A DNA stretch of 6,661 nt, from positions 1-6,661 of the forward strand of contig JAJFBO010000057.1 of NCBI GenBank assembly GCA_020697025.1. Direction: 5' to 3'. The notes under the pieces were generated by a model. That model ran no database searches. It was not told where the DNA came from and worked only from the letters and a program-made list of their open reading frames with translations. Made by a program: the position numbers and the translations under genes. This stretch comes from Burkholderiales bacterium. GTDB lineage: Bacteria > Pseudomonadota > Gammaproteobacteria > Burkholderiales > UBA11063. This document shows positions 1 to 6,117 of this stretch, in pieces. Numbering within the stretch: position 1 is the stretch's first letter; the number at the start of each line of letters is the position of its first letter.

Positions 1-1076
1 CCTTTAAATGTTTCAGGATTAAAATTAAATAAGGTTGATAAATTAGGAGAGTAATAAACCGGATATTTATTTATTAAATTAAATTGTACAGGTTGTATAA
101 GGTTAGGCCATTGACGGGTAAGTCCATAGCCATGTTTAGTATATGCTTCCTCAATTAATATATTGGGGCACATGCTATCATCGGTAACTGGAGCAAATCC
201 TGGGGCGCCACCAGCAACAATTAAAAGTAAATGCTTGGCTATGTTCACGGCATAAGAAGAATAATCATTTGCACCGGTTGCACTCATTACCCGATTAATT
301 TCGCTATCCCAGGTACGAATTGCATAATGCCATATTGTATATGCAGAGCGATGGATATGCAAGAATTTCTTATAAAGGGCATCATAAGAAGTATCAGTTT
401 TTAATCGTTGCAGAAACTTTGTTGAAAAAAATAAAATTTCCTGTCGCCATGAAGATGAAGCACTACCGCTAATTGCTTTAAAAATCTGGCATTGCTGTAT
501 ATAATCTGTTGGCTTTTCAAAATGTATTTTATAAGCATCCATTAAATTTTTATGCTGCTGGCTATTAGATATATTTGCTAACATAAAAAGTGTTCTGGCT
601 CCTGCATCCAGATTCCAGTCAGATATAAAGGCTTTTTTACGATAGGTAGAATTATTGGGAGTAACGCTATCAATAACATTGGCAAAGCCGATTAACTGCC
701 CTGCAATTATCGTTTGATAACATTCAATGCGGTTATCTACTTCTTTATAGAATTCAGATTCTTTGTTAAGAACAAGGCCAACTGGATTGGTAACGCCTGG
801 GATATAGCTTAAATGTTCATGTAACACAGCAGGTAGTGCCAGATCATTAAATGATATACTGCCGCCATCAACCAAAGGCAAAAATACTTCCCTATTATGA
901 ATTATTTTAGAACCAAATGGAAAACTTGCCTTAAAAAAGAGGATTTCGTCTTTAGATACATATTTTTCAATAAGGCTGGCTAATTCAGTATTTAATCGGC
1001 GTAATATCTTAATTACTTCAGATAAAGTTAGTGCAGATACATCGATTAACTGTCCATGCTTAGTATTAAATTTCAT
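1..1076 (-). CDS. Unrecognised protein, 3' end beyond the left edge
   Basis: An open frame without stops runs from an ATG at 1076-1074 to the left edge: 358 codons with the C-terminus missing. I do not recognise the family. The start is supported by AGGAG on the minus strand (1088-1084) seven bases upstream, and codon use looks like that of the neighbouring genes, so it is very likely expressed. The protein begins MKFNTKHGQLIDVSALTLSE. It has no signal peptide or clear membrane segment and looks like a soluble, mostly helical cytoplasmic protein. Segments that stand out are SFPFGSKII (51-59), LPAVLHEHLSYIPGV (81-95), the aromatic and basic stretch HRSAYTIWHYAIRTWDSEI (242-260), and a Gly/Pro-rich turn GGAPGFAPVTDD (289-300) followed by SMCPNILIEEAY. 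These look like conserved core motifs, but I cannot tie them to a reaction. It is divergent from secB and need not be related to envelope growth. No function is claimed. Confidence 0.85.
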   Translation of the reverse strand, partial: MKFNTKHGQLIDVSALTLSEVIKILRRLNTELASLIEKYVSKDEILFFKASFPFGSKIIHNREVFLPLVDGGSISFNDLALPAVLHEHLSYIPGVTNPVGLVLNKESEFYKEVDNRIECYQTIIAGQLIGFANVIDSVTPNNSTYRKKAFISDWNLDAGARTLFMLANISNSQQHKNLMDAYKIHFEKPTDYIQQCQIFKAISGSASSSWRQEILFFSTKFLQRLKTDTSYDALYKKFLHIHRSAYTIWHYAIRTWDSEINRVMSATGANDYSSYAVNIAKHLLLIVAGGAPGFAPVTDDSMCPNILIEEAYTKHGYGLTRQWPNLIQPVQFNLINKYPVYYSPNLSTLFNFNPETFK

Positions 1077-1122
1077 AAATTCGCTCCTATGATCTATAAA
1101 CCATTTTTTGTCGAAGTTATGA

Positions 1123-1128
1123 ATTATA
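1123..1128 (-). promoter_or_regulatory. Candidate -10 box of the minus-strand gene
   Basis: The minus strand reads TATAAT here, a perfect sigma-70 -10 hexamer. It would start transcription near 1116 and give a leader of about 40 bases carrying the AGGAG ribosome site at 1088-1084. No good -35 hexamer is found at 15-18 bases spacing (1144-1152 reads TTAATT or weaker). A second near-match, TATAGT, lies at 1136-1131. In sequence this AT-rich such boxes occur by chance, so the call rests mainly on its position. Confidence 0.4.
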
Positions 1129-1253
1129 AACTATAAAGGAATAAATTAAGGTTATCTTTAAGCAAAGTTATTATGCTATTTCATGAATTAATGTATAGGA
1201 AAGCTAAGTATTATAACTTTAATTTACTCTGGGCTAATCAAGCTAATAGACTA

Positions 1254-1276
1254 TATAATAATAAGATATTATTATA
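1254..1276. repeat. Inverted repeat, 10-bp arms, 3-base loop
   Basis: TATAATAATA (1254-1263) and TATTATTATA (1267-1276) are exact reverse complements around AGA. The stem is wholly A/T, so as RNA it would be weak; as DNA it is an easily melted or extruded palindrome. No T-tract follows on either strand, so it is not an intrinsic terminator. The left arm also contains a perfect TATAAT (1254-1259) on the plus strand, but I find no matching -35 box. Confidence 0.7.
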
Positions 1277-1281
1277 ACTTC

Positions 1282-1312
1282 GATAAAATGATTTTATATA
1301 AATCATTTTATC
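1282..1312. repeat. Perfect 13-bp inverted repeat, TATAT loop
   Basis: GATAAAATGATTT (1282-1294) and AAATCATTTTATC (1300-1312) are exact reverse complements around TATAT. Past one C/T mismatch (1281/1313) the stem continues with CTT (1278-1280) against AAG (1314-1316), giving 16 pairs with one mismatch. It starts five bases after the previous hairpin. No T-run follows on either strand, which argues against a terminator. A perfect 13-bp arm is rare even at 25% GC, so this is the most convincing structure in the spacer. A dimeric regulator's operator or a transcript-end stabilising hairpin are possible roles. Confidence 0.75.
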
Positions 1313-1377
1313 TAAGCTATAAAAGTGGTGGATATAAATTGTTATTTTAGGATAATTTTATGTTGCAATTGTATTCG

Positions 1378-1456
1378 TGAGGATTTTGAATCACTATCAA
1401 TAATGACATTCGCTAAAGCACTTAATTAAATGCTCTATAAGAATAGTAAATCCTCA
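1378..1456. repeat. Long-range 9-bp inverted repeat enclosing a small hairpin
   Basis: TGAGGATTT (1378-1386) is the exact reverse complement of AAATCCTCA (1448-1456), 61 bases apart. Between them AGCA (1417-1420) pairs with TGCT (1431-1434) around the palindrome TTAATTAA, with one C/A mismatch. As RNA this would be a closed domain with an inner stem. With the hairpins at 1468-1487 and 1495-1514 it could be part of a small RNA or structured leader, but it matches no RNA family I know and a 9-bp pairing at this distance may be chance. Confidence 0.35.
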
Positions 1457-1467
1457 GGGATATAATC

Positions 1468-1487
1468 GCAGTTTAAAAAATAACTGC
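1468..1487. repeat. Small hairpin, 6-bp stem
   Basis: GCAGTT (1468-1473) pairs with AACTGC (1482-1487) around an eight-base loop TAAAAAAT. The stem has three G/C pairs, making it among the stronger small stems in the spacer. No T-tract follows, so it is not an intrinsic terminator. Confidence 0.4.
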
Positions 1488-1494
1488 TCTCAGG

Positions 1495-1514
1495 TAGATA
1501 TTAAACCATATCTA
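1495..1514. repeat. Small hairpin, 7-bp stem, next to an A9 run
   Basis: TAGATAT (1495-1501) pairs exactly with ATATCTA (1508-1514) around TAAACC. One T later comes a run of nine A (1516-1524). On the plus strand this is hairpin then A-run, and on the minus strand the T-run comes before the hairpin, so neither orientation fits a Rho-independent terminator. Confidence 0.4.
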
Positions 1515-1545
1515 TAAAAAAAAAGACACTACTAAATCTGGAGGC

Positions 1546-1574
1546 GAATTTTAAATAAATTCTTGATGGATCAA
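1546..1574. promoter_or_regulatory. Two adjacent palindromes upstream of secB promoter
   Basis: GAATTT (1546-1551) and AAATTC (1557-1562) form a palindrome around TAAAT. It is followed without a gap by TTGAT-GG-ATCAA (1563-1574), a second palindrome. Both lie about 40-70 bases upstream of the proposed secB -10 box, where an activator or repressor could bind. The arms are short (6 and 5 bp), so this is only a candidate operator. Confidence 0.25.
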
Positions 1575-1613
1575 CAATTTATGTATTTTACTCACAAATA
1601 TACCAATTGCTTA

Positions 1614-1622
1614 TGTTAAAAT
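1614..1622 (+). promoter_or_regulatory. Candidate extended -10 promoter of the secB operon
   Basis: TG-T-TAAAAT matches the extended -10 pattern TGnTATAAT with one mismatch. An upstream TTTACT at 1587-1592 is too far (24 bases from the hexamer) for a normal -35 box, which is tolerated at extended -10 promoters. Transcription would start near 1629, leaving about 30 bases of leader with the ribosome site AAAGGA at 1647-1652. It is the best match I find just upstream of secB and would drive the whole six-gene run. Confidence 0.45.
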
Positions 1623-1658
1623 ATCCGATTAATTTTAATTATAACCAAAGGATAAAGA

Positions 1659-2129
1659 ATGAGTGACCAAAACACTGCAAATAATAATCAGCCAGTATTT
1701 AGCATAGACAAAATTTATGTGAAGGATTTGTCTATGGAATTACCAAATGCGCCCAAAATTTTTCTCAATCGTGAGCAGCCAAATATTGAATTAAACTTAA
1801 GCTTTAATAGTGAAAAAATAGATGAAGGTATTTATCAAACTGTTTTACATGCAGTTATAAATGCAAAAATTGGTACTGAACAAATGTTTTTAATTGAGAT
1901 TGATCAAGTTGGTATTTTCCAAATGCGTAATATTCCAGAAGATCAATTTGAGATTTTAAATAATGTTGAGTGTCCAAATATATTGTTTCCATATTTAAGA
2001 GAAGCTGTAACAGACTTAACTAATCGTGCTGGATTTGCACCAGTTATTTTAGCTCCTGTGAATTTCGCTTATTTATACCAGCAAAAACAACAAGCACAGG
2101 TGGCTCCAGCAACAAATACGATTAACTGA
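1659..2129 (+). CDS. secB: SecB, protein-export chaperone
   Basis: SecB is a cytoplasmic homotetrameric chaperone that holds precursor proteins unfolded and passes them to SecA at the SecYEG translocon. At 156 residues it is of normal family length. Residues 11-36 (QPVFSIDKIYVKDLSMELPN onward to APKIFL) form the conserved first strand. VGIFQMRNIPEDQ (84-96) and CPNILFPYLREAVTDLTNRAGF (105-126), then PVILAPVNFAYLYQQ (128-142), are the core family signatures. The Gln/Ala-rich tail after 140 is usual and variable. ATG at 1659 is the only sensible start, with AAAGGA at 1647-1652 six bases upstream. It opens the gene run, followed by gpsA after six bases. The secB-gpsA pair is common in beta- and gammaproteobacteria, but the grxC gene often found before secB is absent. 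The N-terminal wording resembles Neisseria SecB as I recall it. Confidence 0.97.
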   Translation: MSDQNTANNNQPVFSIDKIYVKDLSMELPNAPKIFLNREQPNIELNLSFNSEKIDEGIYQTVLHAVINAKIGTEQMFLIEIDQVGIFQMRNIPEDQFEILNNVECPNILFPYLREAVTDLTNRAGFAPVILAPVNFAYLYQQKQQAQVAPATNTIN

Positions 2130-2135
2130 TAAAAA

Positions 2136-3140
2136 ATGGAATCCAAGGTTGGAATTTTAGGCTATGGATCCTGGGGAAGTGCATTAGCTATTGCTTTTAG
2201 TCATGTTATGCAAGTCACTCTATGGGGGCGCGCCCAGGACAAAGTTGACATTATTAATAAAACCCGCACTAATCCGGATTATATTCCATCTGAAGTCAGG
2301 TTTTCAGATGAAGTACAAATAACTTCTGATATTGCCTGTGCAATTAAAGGGAAGGATTTGGTGATTATTGCAACTCCATTATCCGGCTTACGGGAAATAT
2401 TGCTGCAAATTAAAACTTATAGTGCTAATCATTTACCCGATATACTTTGGGTTTGTAAAGGATTAGAAATTGGTAGCGGGTTATTTCCCAATCAAATTGC
2501 TAAAGAAGTATTAGGCGGATTTGAAAATATTGGGGCATTACTTGGACCTTCTTTTGCTAAAGAGGTAGCTCAAGGATTGCCAACGGCAATCACTTTAAGT
2601 AGTAGTAATACCCAGTTTGCCAAGAAATGGATTAACCAGTTTAGTTTGATACCCAATTTTAGAGTATATGCCAACACTGACGTAATTGGTTCTGAAGTTG
2701 GCAGTGCCGTTAAAAATATTATGGCTATTGCGGTAGGGATTTCTGATGGTTTGCAGTTAGGGCATAATGCACGTGCAGCATTAATAACTAGAAGCCTTAA
2801 TGAGCTAGCAGCAATGGTTATAGCAATGGGTGGAGAAGCTAAAACTATTTATGGGCTAACCGGAATAGGCGATTTAATTCTTACTTGTACTGGTGATTTA
2901 TCCCGCAATCGAACCGTTGGTTTAGAATTAGCTAAAGGGTTTAAATGCGAACAAATCTTGAAAAATCTAGGTCATGTGGCTGAAGGAGTTTATGCAGCAC
3001 GGGAAATATTTAAATTGAGTAAAAGATTAGGGCTTGAAATGCCAATTGTTAGTGCAGTATATAATATAATATATGAAAATGCTGATATTTTACAAACGGT
3101 AAATACATTACTAAAACGTGCCCCAAAATTTGAAGGATAG
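2136..3140 (+). CDS. gpsA: Glycerol-3-phosphate dehydrogenase [NAD(P)+]
   Basis: GpsA reduces dihydroxyacetone phosphate to sn-glycerol-3-phosphate with NAD(P)H, supplying the backbone of membrane phospholipids in the cytoplasm. The 334 residues match the usual length. The Rossmann dinucleotide motif GYGSWG is at 9-14, then CKGLE (107-111), GPSFAKEV (137-144), and the catalytic lysine in SAVKNI (K193). NARAALITRS (211-220) and GLTGIGDLILTCTGDLSRNR (240-259) form the substrate-binding helical domain, followed by EGVYAAREI near 283-291. All key residues are present. The ATG six bases after the secB stop is the only start that leaves the Rossmann strand intact. No Shine-Dalgarno is visible before it (the gap is T followed by A's), so translation is probably coupled to secB. 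No sign of transfer or damage. Confidence 0.98.
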   Translation: MESKVGILGYGSWGSALAIAFSHVMQVTLWGRAQDKVDIINKTRTNPDYIPSEVRFSDEVQITSDIACAIKGKDLVIIATPLSGLREILLQIKTYSANHLPDILWVCKGLEIGSGLFPNQIAKEVLGGFENIGALLGPSFAKEVAQGLPTAITLSSSNTQFAKKWINQFSLIPNFRVYANTDVIGSEVGSAVKNIMAIAVGISDGLQLGHNARAALITRSLNELAAMVIAMGGEAKTIYGLTGIGDLILTCTGDLSRNRTVGLELAKGFKCEQILKNLGHVAEGVYAAREIFKLSKRLGLEMPIVSAVYNIIYENADILQTVNTLLKRAPKFEG

Positions 3141-3178
3141 GTTTTACCTGGACTATATTAAATAATAAAAGGAAAATT

Positions 3179-3799
3179 ATGTTTAAAAAAATAATATTTT
3201 TAAGTATGTCTATTTCAGGTAGTATAGTATATGCAGATGCAATAAAATCCCTTGATATGTTTTTGCAAAATAAGCAAATTACCGGTGACTTTACACAGAC
3301 AGTTTATGGTAATAAAAAAAACCGGGTGAGCCTCGGGTCGATGCAAATTTTACGACCAAATAAATTTCGATGGGAATATAAAGATGGTCAATTAATTATT
3401 AGTAATAGCAAAGATATATATATTTATGATAAAGAACTAAAACAGGTAACTATAAAAAAATTAAACAGCTCCCTGGGAAAATCTCCGGCTTTACTTTTAG
3501 CTGGAGGTACCAATATTAAGAAAAGCTATACAATTTCTTCCGGGGCTAAAAGCGATGGTTTGGAGTGGGTAAATTTAAATCCAAAGACTATTAGTGATAA
3601 TAATGGATTTAAGTCAGTATCCATGGGGTTCGCAAAAAATACCGGGTTATTAAGCCAGATGAAATTTATCGATAGCTTTGATAATAAAAGTGCGATTAGT
3701 TTTACTAATGTAAAAGTCGGAAAAGAAGCAAAAACATCAGCAGATGATTTTAAATTTAAACCACCTATTGGTGTTGATATAATTAATTCTGATAATTGA
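3179..3799 (+). CDS. lolA: LolA, periplasmic lipoprotein carrier
   Basis: LolA takes lipoproteins released by LolCDE from the inner membrane and carries them through the periplasm to LolB on the outer membrane. The 206-residue precursor starts with a Sec signal peptide: Lys-Lys at 3-4, a hydrophobic core at about 5-17, and VYA-DA giving cleavage after Ala19. The mature part shows the family pattern: ITGDFTQ (34-40), GSMQILRPNKFRWEY (53-67), IYDKELKQVTI (82-92), SPALLLAGG (102-110) and the C-terminal FKFKPPIGVDII (191-202). AAGGAA at 3169-3174, four bases before the ATG, supports the start. It lies 38 bases after gpsA, the widest gap in the run, with no terminator there, and 6 bases before murC. 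In E. coli lolA sits beside ftsK, so this place next to murC is unusual. SecB, as a general export chaperone, could act on its precursor, though that is inference. Confidence 0.92.
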   Translation: MFKKIIFLSMSISGSIVYADAIKSLDMFLQNKQITGDFTQTVYGNKKNRVSLGSMQILRPNKFRWEYKDGQLIISNSKDIYIYDKELKQVTIKKLNSSLGKSPALLLAGGTNIKKSYTISSGAKSDGLEWVNLNPKTISDNNGFKSVSMGFAKNTGLLSQMKFIDSFDNKSAISFTNVKVGKEAKTSADDFKFKPPIGVDIINSDN

Positions 3800-3805
3800 A
3801 TATAA

Positions 3806-5188
3806 ATGAAACATAAGATAAAACGAATCCATTTTATAGGCATTGGCGGTGTTGGAATGTCCGGTATAGCAGAAGTACTGCATAATCTGGGATACATTGT
3901 GTCTGGTTCTGATGCAATAACCAGCTCTAATACAACTAGATTAAAAGACATGGGCATTACTGTATACATAGGGCATAAGGCAGGCAATGTTAATGGTAGC
4001 GATGTAATTGTATCTTCTACAGCAATACCTGCATCAAATCCGGAGATAATTGCTGGCAATGAGCAGGGAATTACAATTGTACCCAGAGCAACCATGCTTG
4101 CTGAATTAATGCGTTTTAAATATGGTATTGCAATTGCAGGTACTCATGGGAAGACTACTACTACTAGTTTATGCGCTGAGGTATTAAGTGCGTGCAGTTT
4201 AGACCCAACATTTATTATTGGTGGAAAACTAGCAGTAACTGGAACAAATGCCAAGCTTGGAGGTGGTGATTATCTGGTTGCAGAAGCTGATGAGTCAGAC
4301 GCATCATTTTTATATCTAAACCCGCTAATTTCAGTGGTAACTAATATTGATTTGGATCATATGGATACTTATGATCATGATGAAAATAAGTTAAAGCAAA
4401 CTTTTATTGACTTTTTACACAGATTGCCGTTTTATGGGTGCGCTATTTTGTGTAATGAGGATAGTAGAGTTAAAGAAATCATACCAAAAATATCTAGACG
4501 GATTGTAACGTATGGGCTAACAAATAAGAGCGATATTTATGCGACTGATATTCAAAGTAAGTCAGGTAAGATGTGCTTTAATGTTTGTATTAAATCATCA
4601 AATACTATATATCCAATTACTTTAAATACCCCAGGCATTCATAATGTGCTAAATTCCTTGGCCGTAATTGCTGTTGCGTTGGAATGTGAAGGCAATATGG
4701 CAGATATTGCTAAAGGCCTTGCTTCTTTTCATGGGGTCGGCAGGCGTACGCAGCGTTATCCGGATATAATGCGGGGTAATAAAACTGCAATGTTAATTGA
4801 TGATTACGGACATCACCCAGCAGAGTTAAAGGTAACTATTAGTGCTCTTAAAGATGCATATCCGACAAGCAGAATGATTTTGTTATTTCAGCCACACCGC
4901 TATACCAGAACCAGGGATTTATTTGATGATTTTGTAAAAGTGTTAAGTGAAGTCGATGTGCTGATCTTACTGGAAGTATATTCAGCTGGAGAGAGCTTAA
5001 TTCCAAAGGCAGATGGAAAAGCTTTGGCAAATGCTATACAGTTACTAAGATCTGACAATATTATTTTTGCTACTGATTTATCTGAAGCCAAAAAGTTATT
5101 GCTAAATATATTAGAAAATAATGATTTGGTAGTTACCATGGGTGCTGGAAGTATTGGTAAGTTGCCGGATATGTTAATAGAAAATTAG
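3806..5188 (+). CDS. murC: UDP-N-acetylmuramate--L-alanine ligase
   Basis: MurC adds L-alanine to UDP-N-acetylmuramate with ATP, the first step of peptide-stem assembly in the cytoplasm. The 460 residues are a normal length and all three Mur-ligase domains are complete. The N-terminal UDP-binding motif GIGGVGMSG is at 12-20. The ATP-binding P-loop GTHGKTTTTS is at 112-121. EADESDASF (160-168), NIDLDHMD (180-187) and PGIHNVLNSLA (276-286) are central-domain signatures. VGRRTQ (311-316), DDYGHHP (332-338), FQPHRYTRT (361-369) and GAGSIG (446-451) lie in the C-terminal domain. The ATG comes six bases after the lolA stop, and no Shine-Dalgarno is visible (AATATA precedes it), so coupling to lolA translation is likely. 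The usual upstream neighbour murG is absent; ddl follows after 10 bases. Confidence 0.99.
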   Translation: MKHKIKRIHFIGIGGVGMSGIAEVLHNLGYIVSGSDAITSSNTTRLKDMGITVYIGHKAGNVNGSDVIVSSTAIPASNPEIIAGNEQGITIVPRATMLAELMRFKYGIAIAGTHGKTTTTSLCAEVLSACSLDPTFIIGGKLAVTGTNAKLGGGDYLVAEADESDASFLYLNPLISVVTNIDLDHMDTYDHDENKLKQTFIDFLHRLPFYGCAILCNEDSRVKEIIPKISRRIVTYGLTNKSDIYATDIQSKSGKMCFNVCIKSSNTIYPITLNTPGIHNVLNSLAVIAVALECEGNMADIAKGLASFHGVGRRTQRYPDIMRGNKTAMLIDDYGHHPAELKVTISALKDAYPTSRMILLFQPHRYTRTRDLFDDFVKVLSEVDVLILLEVYSAGESLIPKADGKALANAIQLLRSDNIIFATDLSEAKKLLLNILENNDLVVTMGAGSIGKLPDMLIEN

Positions 5189-5198
5189 GTATAAAAGA

Positions 5199-6107
5199 AT
5201 GAAAAAGTACGGTAAGGTTGCGGTATTAATGGGCGGGTGGTCCAAAGAATCTGAGATATCATTAATGAGTGGTAATGCTGTTTTAGATTCCTTAATTAAT
5301 AGTGGAATTGATGCACACGCATTTGACCCGGCAAAACAATCTATTTTTGAATTAAAAACTCAAGGATTTAATAGAGTGGTTTTAATGACGCACGGCAAAG
5401 CGGGTGAAGATGGAATTTTGCAGGGAGCTCTAGAATATCTACAAATTCCATATACAGGTTCCGGGGTATTAGCAAGCGCTCTTTCTATGGATAAGCAGCG
5501 AACTAAATTAGTCTGGAGTACATACAATATACCAATGCCTAAGGGCTTATATTTGGAAACGGCAGATGTTAATCAAATAAAAGCCAATTTTAAATTGCCA
5601 ATAATTATTAAGCCGGTACATGAAGGTTCGACATTAGGTTTATCCAAAGTGTATAAATGGGAAGATTTAAATTTGGCGCTTGAAACAGCATTTAAAAATG
5701 ATAACTCGATATTAGTAGAAGAGATGATAGTTGGAGCTGAATTTAGCATTACTGTTTGCGATGGGGTAGTATATCCAGCAGTTAAAATTGAGGCTCCAGC
5801 TGGGGATTATGATTACCAGAACAAATATTTTACTGATAATACGGTCTATATTTGTCCATATCCATTAGAAACGAGTTTAGAACAACAGATAAAAGATTAT
5901 GCAAAAGCGGGATATAAAGCAGTTGGTGCAAGGGGTGTGGCACGCCTGGATTTTATGTTGGATAAAACGAATAAACCATATTTTTTAGAGATTAATACAA
6001 TACCTGGTATGACTGGCCATAGTTTATCACCACAAGCATTTAAAGCTGCAGGCATTAGTTTTGATCAATTATGTTTAAAGATATTAGATGGTGCATCATT
6101 AGGTTAG
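5199..6107 (+). CDS. ddl: D-alanine--D-alanine ligase (DdlB-like)
   Basis: Ddl joins two D-alanines with ATP to make the D-Ala-D-Ala end of the peptidoglycan stem. At 302 residues it is a compact DdlB-type enzyme with the ATP-grasp fold. By comparison with E. coli DdlB as I recall it, the active-site set is present: E17 (for E15), HGKAGEDG at 65-72, SMDK with K99, the ATP lysine K138, the HEGST loop with S144 (for S150), Y210 (for Y216), R249, and the metal ligands D251, E264 and N266 in ARLDFM and EINTIPGMT. The motif written SxEREVS or SxEHEVS in many relatives reads SKESEIS here, so Ser18 replaces the usual Arg or His next to the catalytic Glu. Upstream of the ATG only AAAAGA touches the start, a poor ribosome site. 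It lies between murC and ftsQ as in the classical dcw cluster. Confidence 0.98.
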   Translation: MKKYGKVAVLMGGWSKESEISLMSGNAVLDSLINSGIDAHAFDPAKQSIFELKTQGFNRVVLMTHGKAGEDGILQGALEYLQIPYTGSGVLASALSMDKQRTKLVWSTYNIPMPKGLYLETADVNQIKANFKLPIIIKPVHEGSTLGLSKVYKWEDLNLALETAFKNDNSILVEEMIVGAEFSITVCDGVVYPAVKIEAPAGDYDYQNKYFTDNTVYICPYPLETSLEQQIKDYAKAGYKAVGARGVARLDFMLDKTNKPYFLEINTIPGMTGHSLSPQAFKAAGISFDQLCLKILDGASLG

Positions 6108-6117
6108 GAGCTTAGGT

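Larger units (their letters stand above)
1114..1280. repeat. Four scattered AAGTTAT/ATAACTT heptamers
   Basis: AAGTTAT reads on the plus strand at 1114-1120 and 1165-1171. Its complement ATAACTT reads at 1213-1219 and 1274-1280, so two copies point one way and two the other, 48-61 bases apart. The outer pair extends to a 10-bp inverted repeat (TCGAAGTTAT at 1111-1120, ATAACTTCGA at 1274-1283). The two right-hand copies share the 11-mer TATTATAACTT (1209-1219, 1270-1280). No copy is seen in 1281-1658. They could be binding sites for a regulator of the minus-strand gene, as the first copy sits at its predicted transcription start, or chance in AT-rich DNA. Confidence 0.35.
1077..1658. other. 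AT-rich divergent intergenic region
   Basis: 582 bases lie between two divergent start codons. I count 135 G or C in the 540 bases from 1081 to 1620 (25%), clearly below the flanking genes. No open frame of useful length with a ribosome site is present on either strand, and I see no tRNA, rRNA or known riboswitch motif. It holds two outward promoter candidates at its ends and an unusual density of inverted repeats, listed separately. It could contain a small RNA, operators for the divergent genes, or the decayed remains of lost sequence. Confidence 0.8.

Noticed and set aside
1378..1395. T-arm-like sequence GATTCAAAATC on the minus strand as part of a tRNA
   Set aside because: The five-pair stem and seven-base loop do not form, and no acceptor, D or anticodon arm can be placed around it.
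1403..1465. Two abutting mini-frames MTFAKALN and MLYKNSKSSGI
   Set aside because: No ribosome site before either, very short, and expected by chance in this sequence.
1495..1524. Hairpin next to A9 as an intrinsic terminator
   Set aside because: On the plus strand the run after the hairpin is A, not T; on the minus strand the T-run comes before the hairpin. Neither strand gives hairpin then U-tract.
1569..1581. IHF-like site GATCAACAATTTA
   Set aside because: One mismatch to a loose consensus in AT-rich DNA; expected by chance.
1566..1619. Short frame MDQQFMYFTHKYTNCLC before secB
   Set aside because: The nearest Shine-Dalgarno-like GGAGG (1540-1544) is 21 bases away, and the frame overlaps the proposed promoter and would not be in the transcript.
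3141..3178. Terminator or promoter between gpsA and lolA
   Set aside because: The 38-base gap holds no stem with a T-tract and no convincing -35/-10 pair; only the lolA ribosome site is seen.
3526..4095. Open frame of 189 codons on the minus strand across the lolA-murC junction
   Set aside because: It lies wholly opposite two clearly recognised genes, has a run of hydrophobic residues typical of antisense reading of conserved sequence, and resembles no family.
4848..5139. Two minus-strand frames of 60 and 79 codons inside murC
   Set aside because: Both are antisense to the conserved C-terminal domain of murC and overlap each other; no sign of independent coding.
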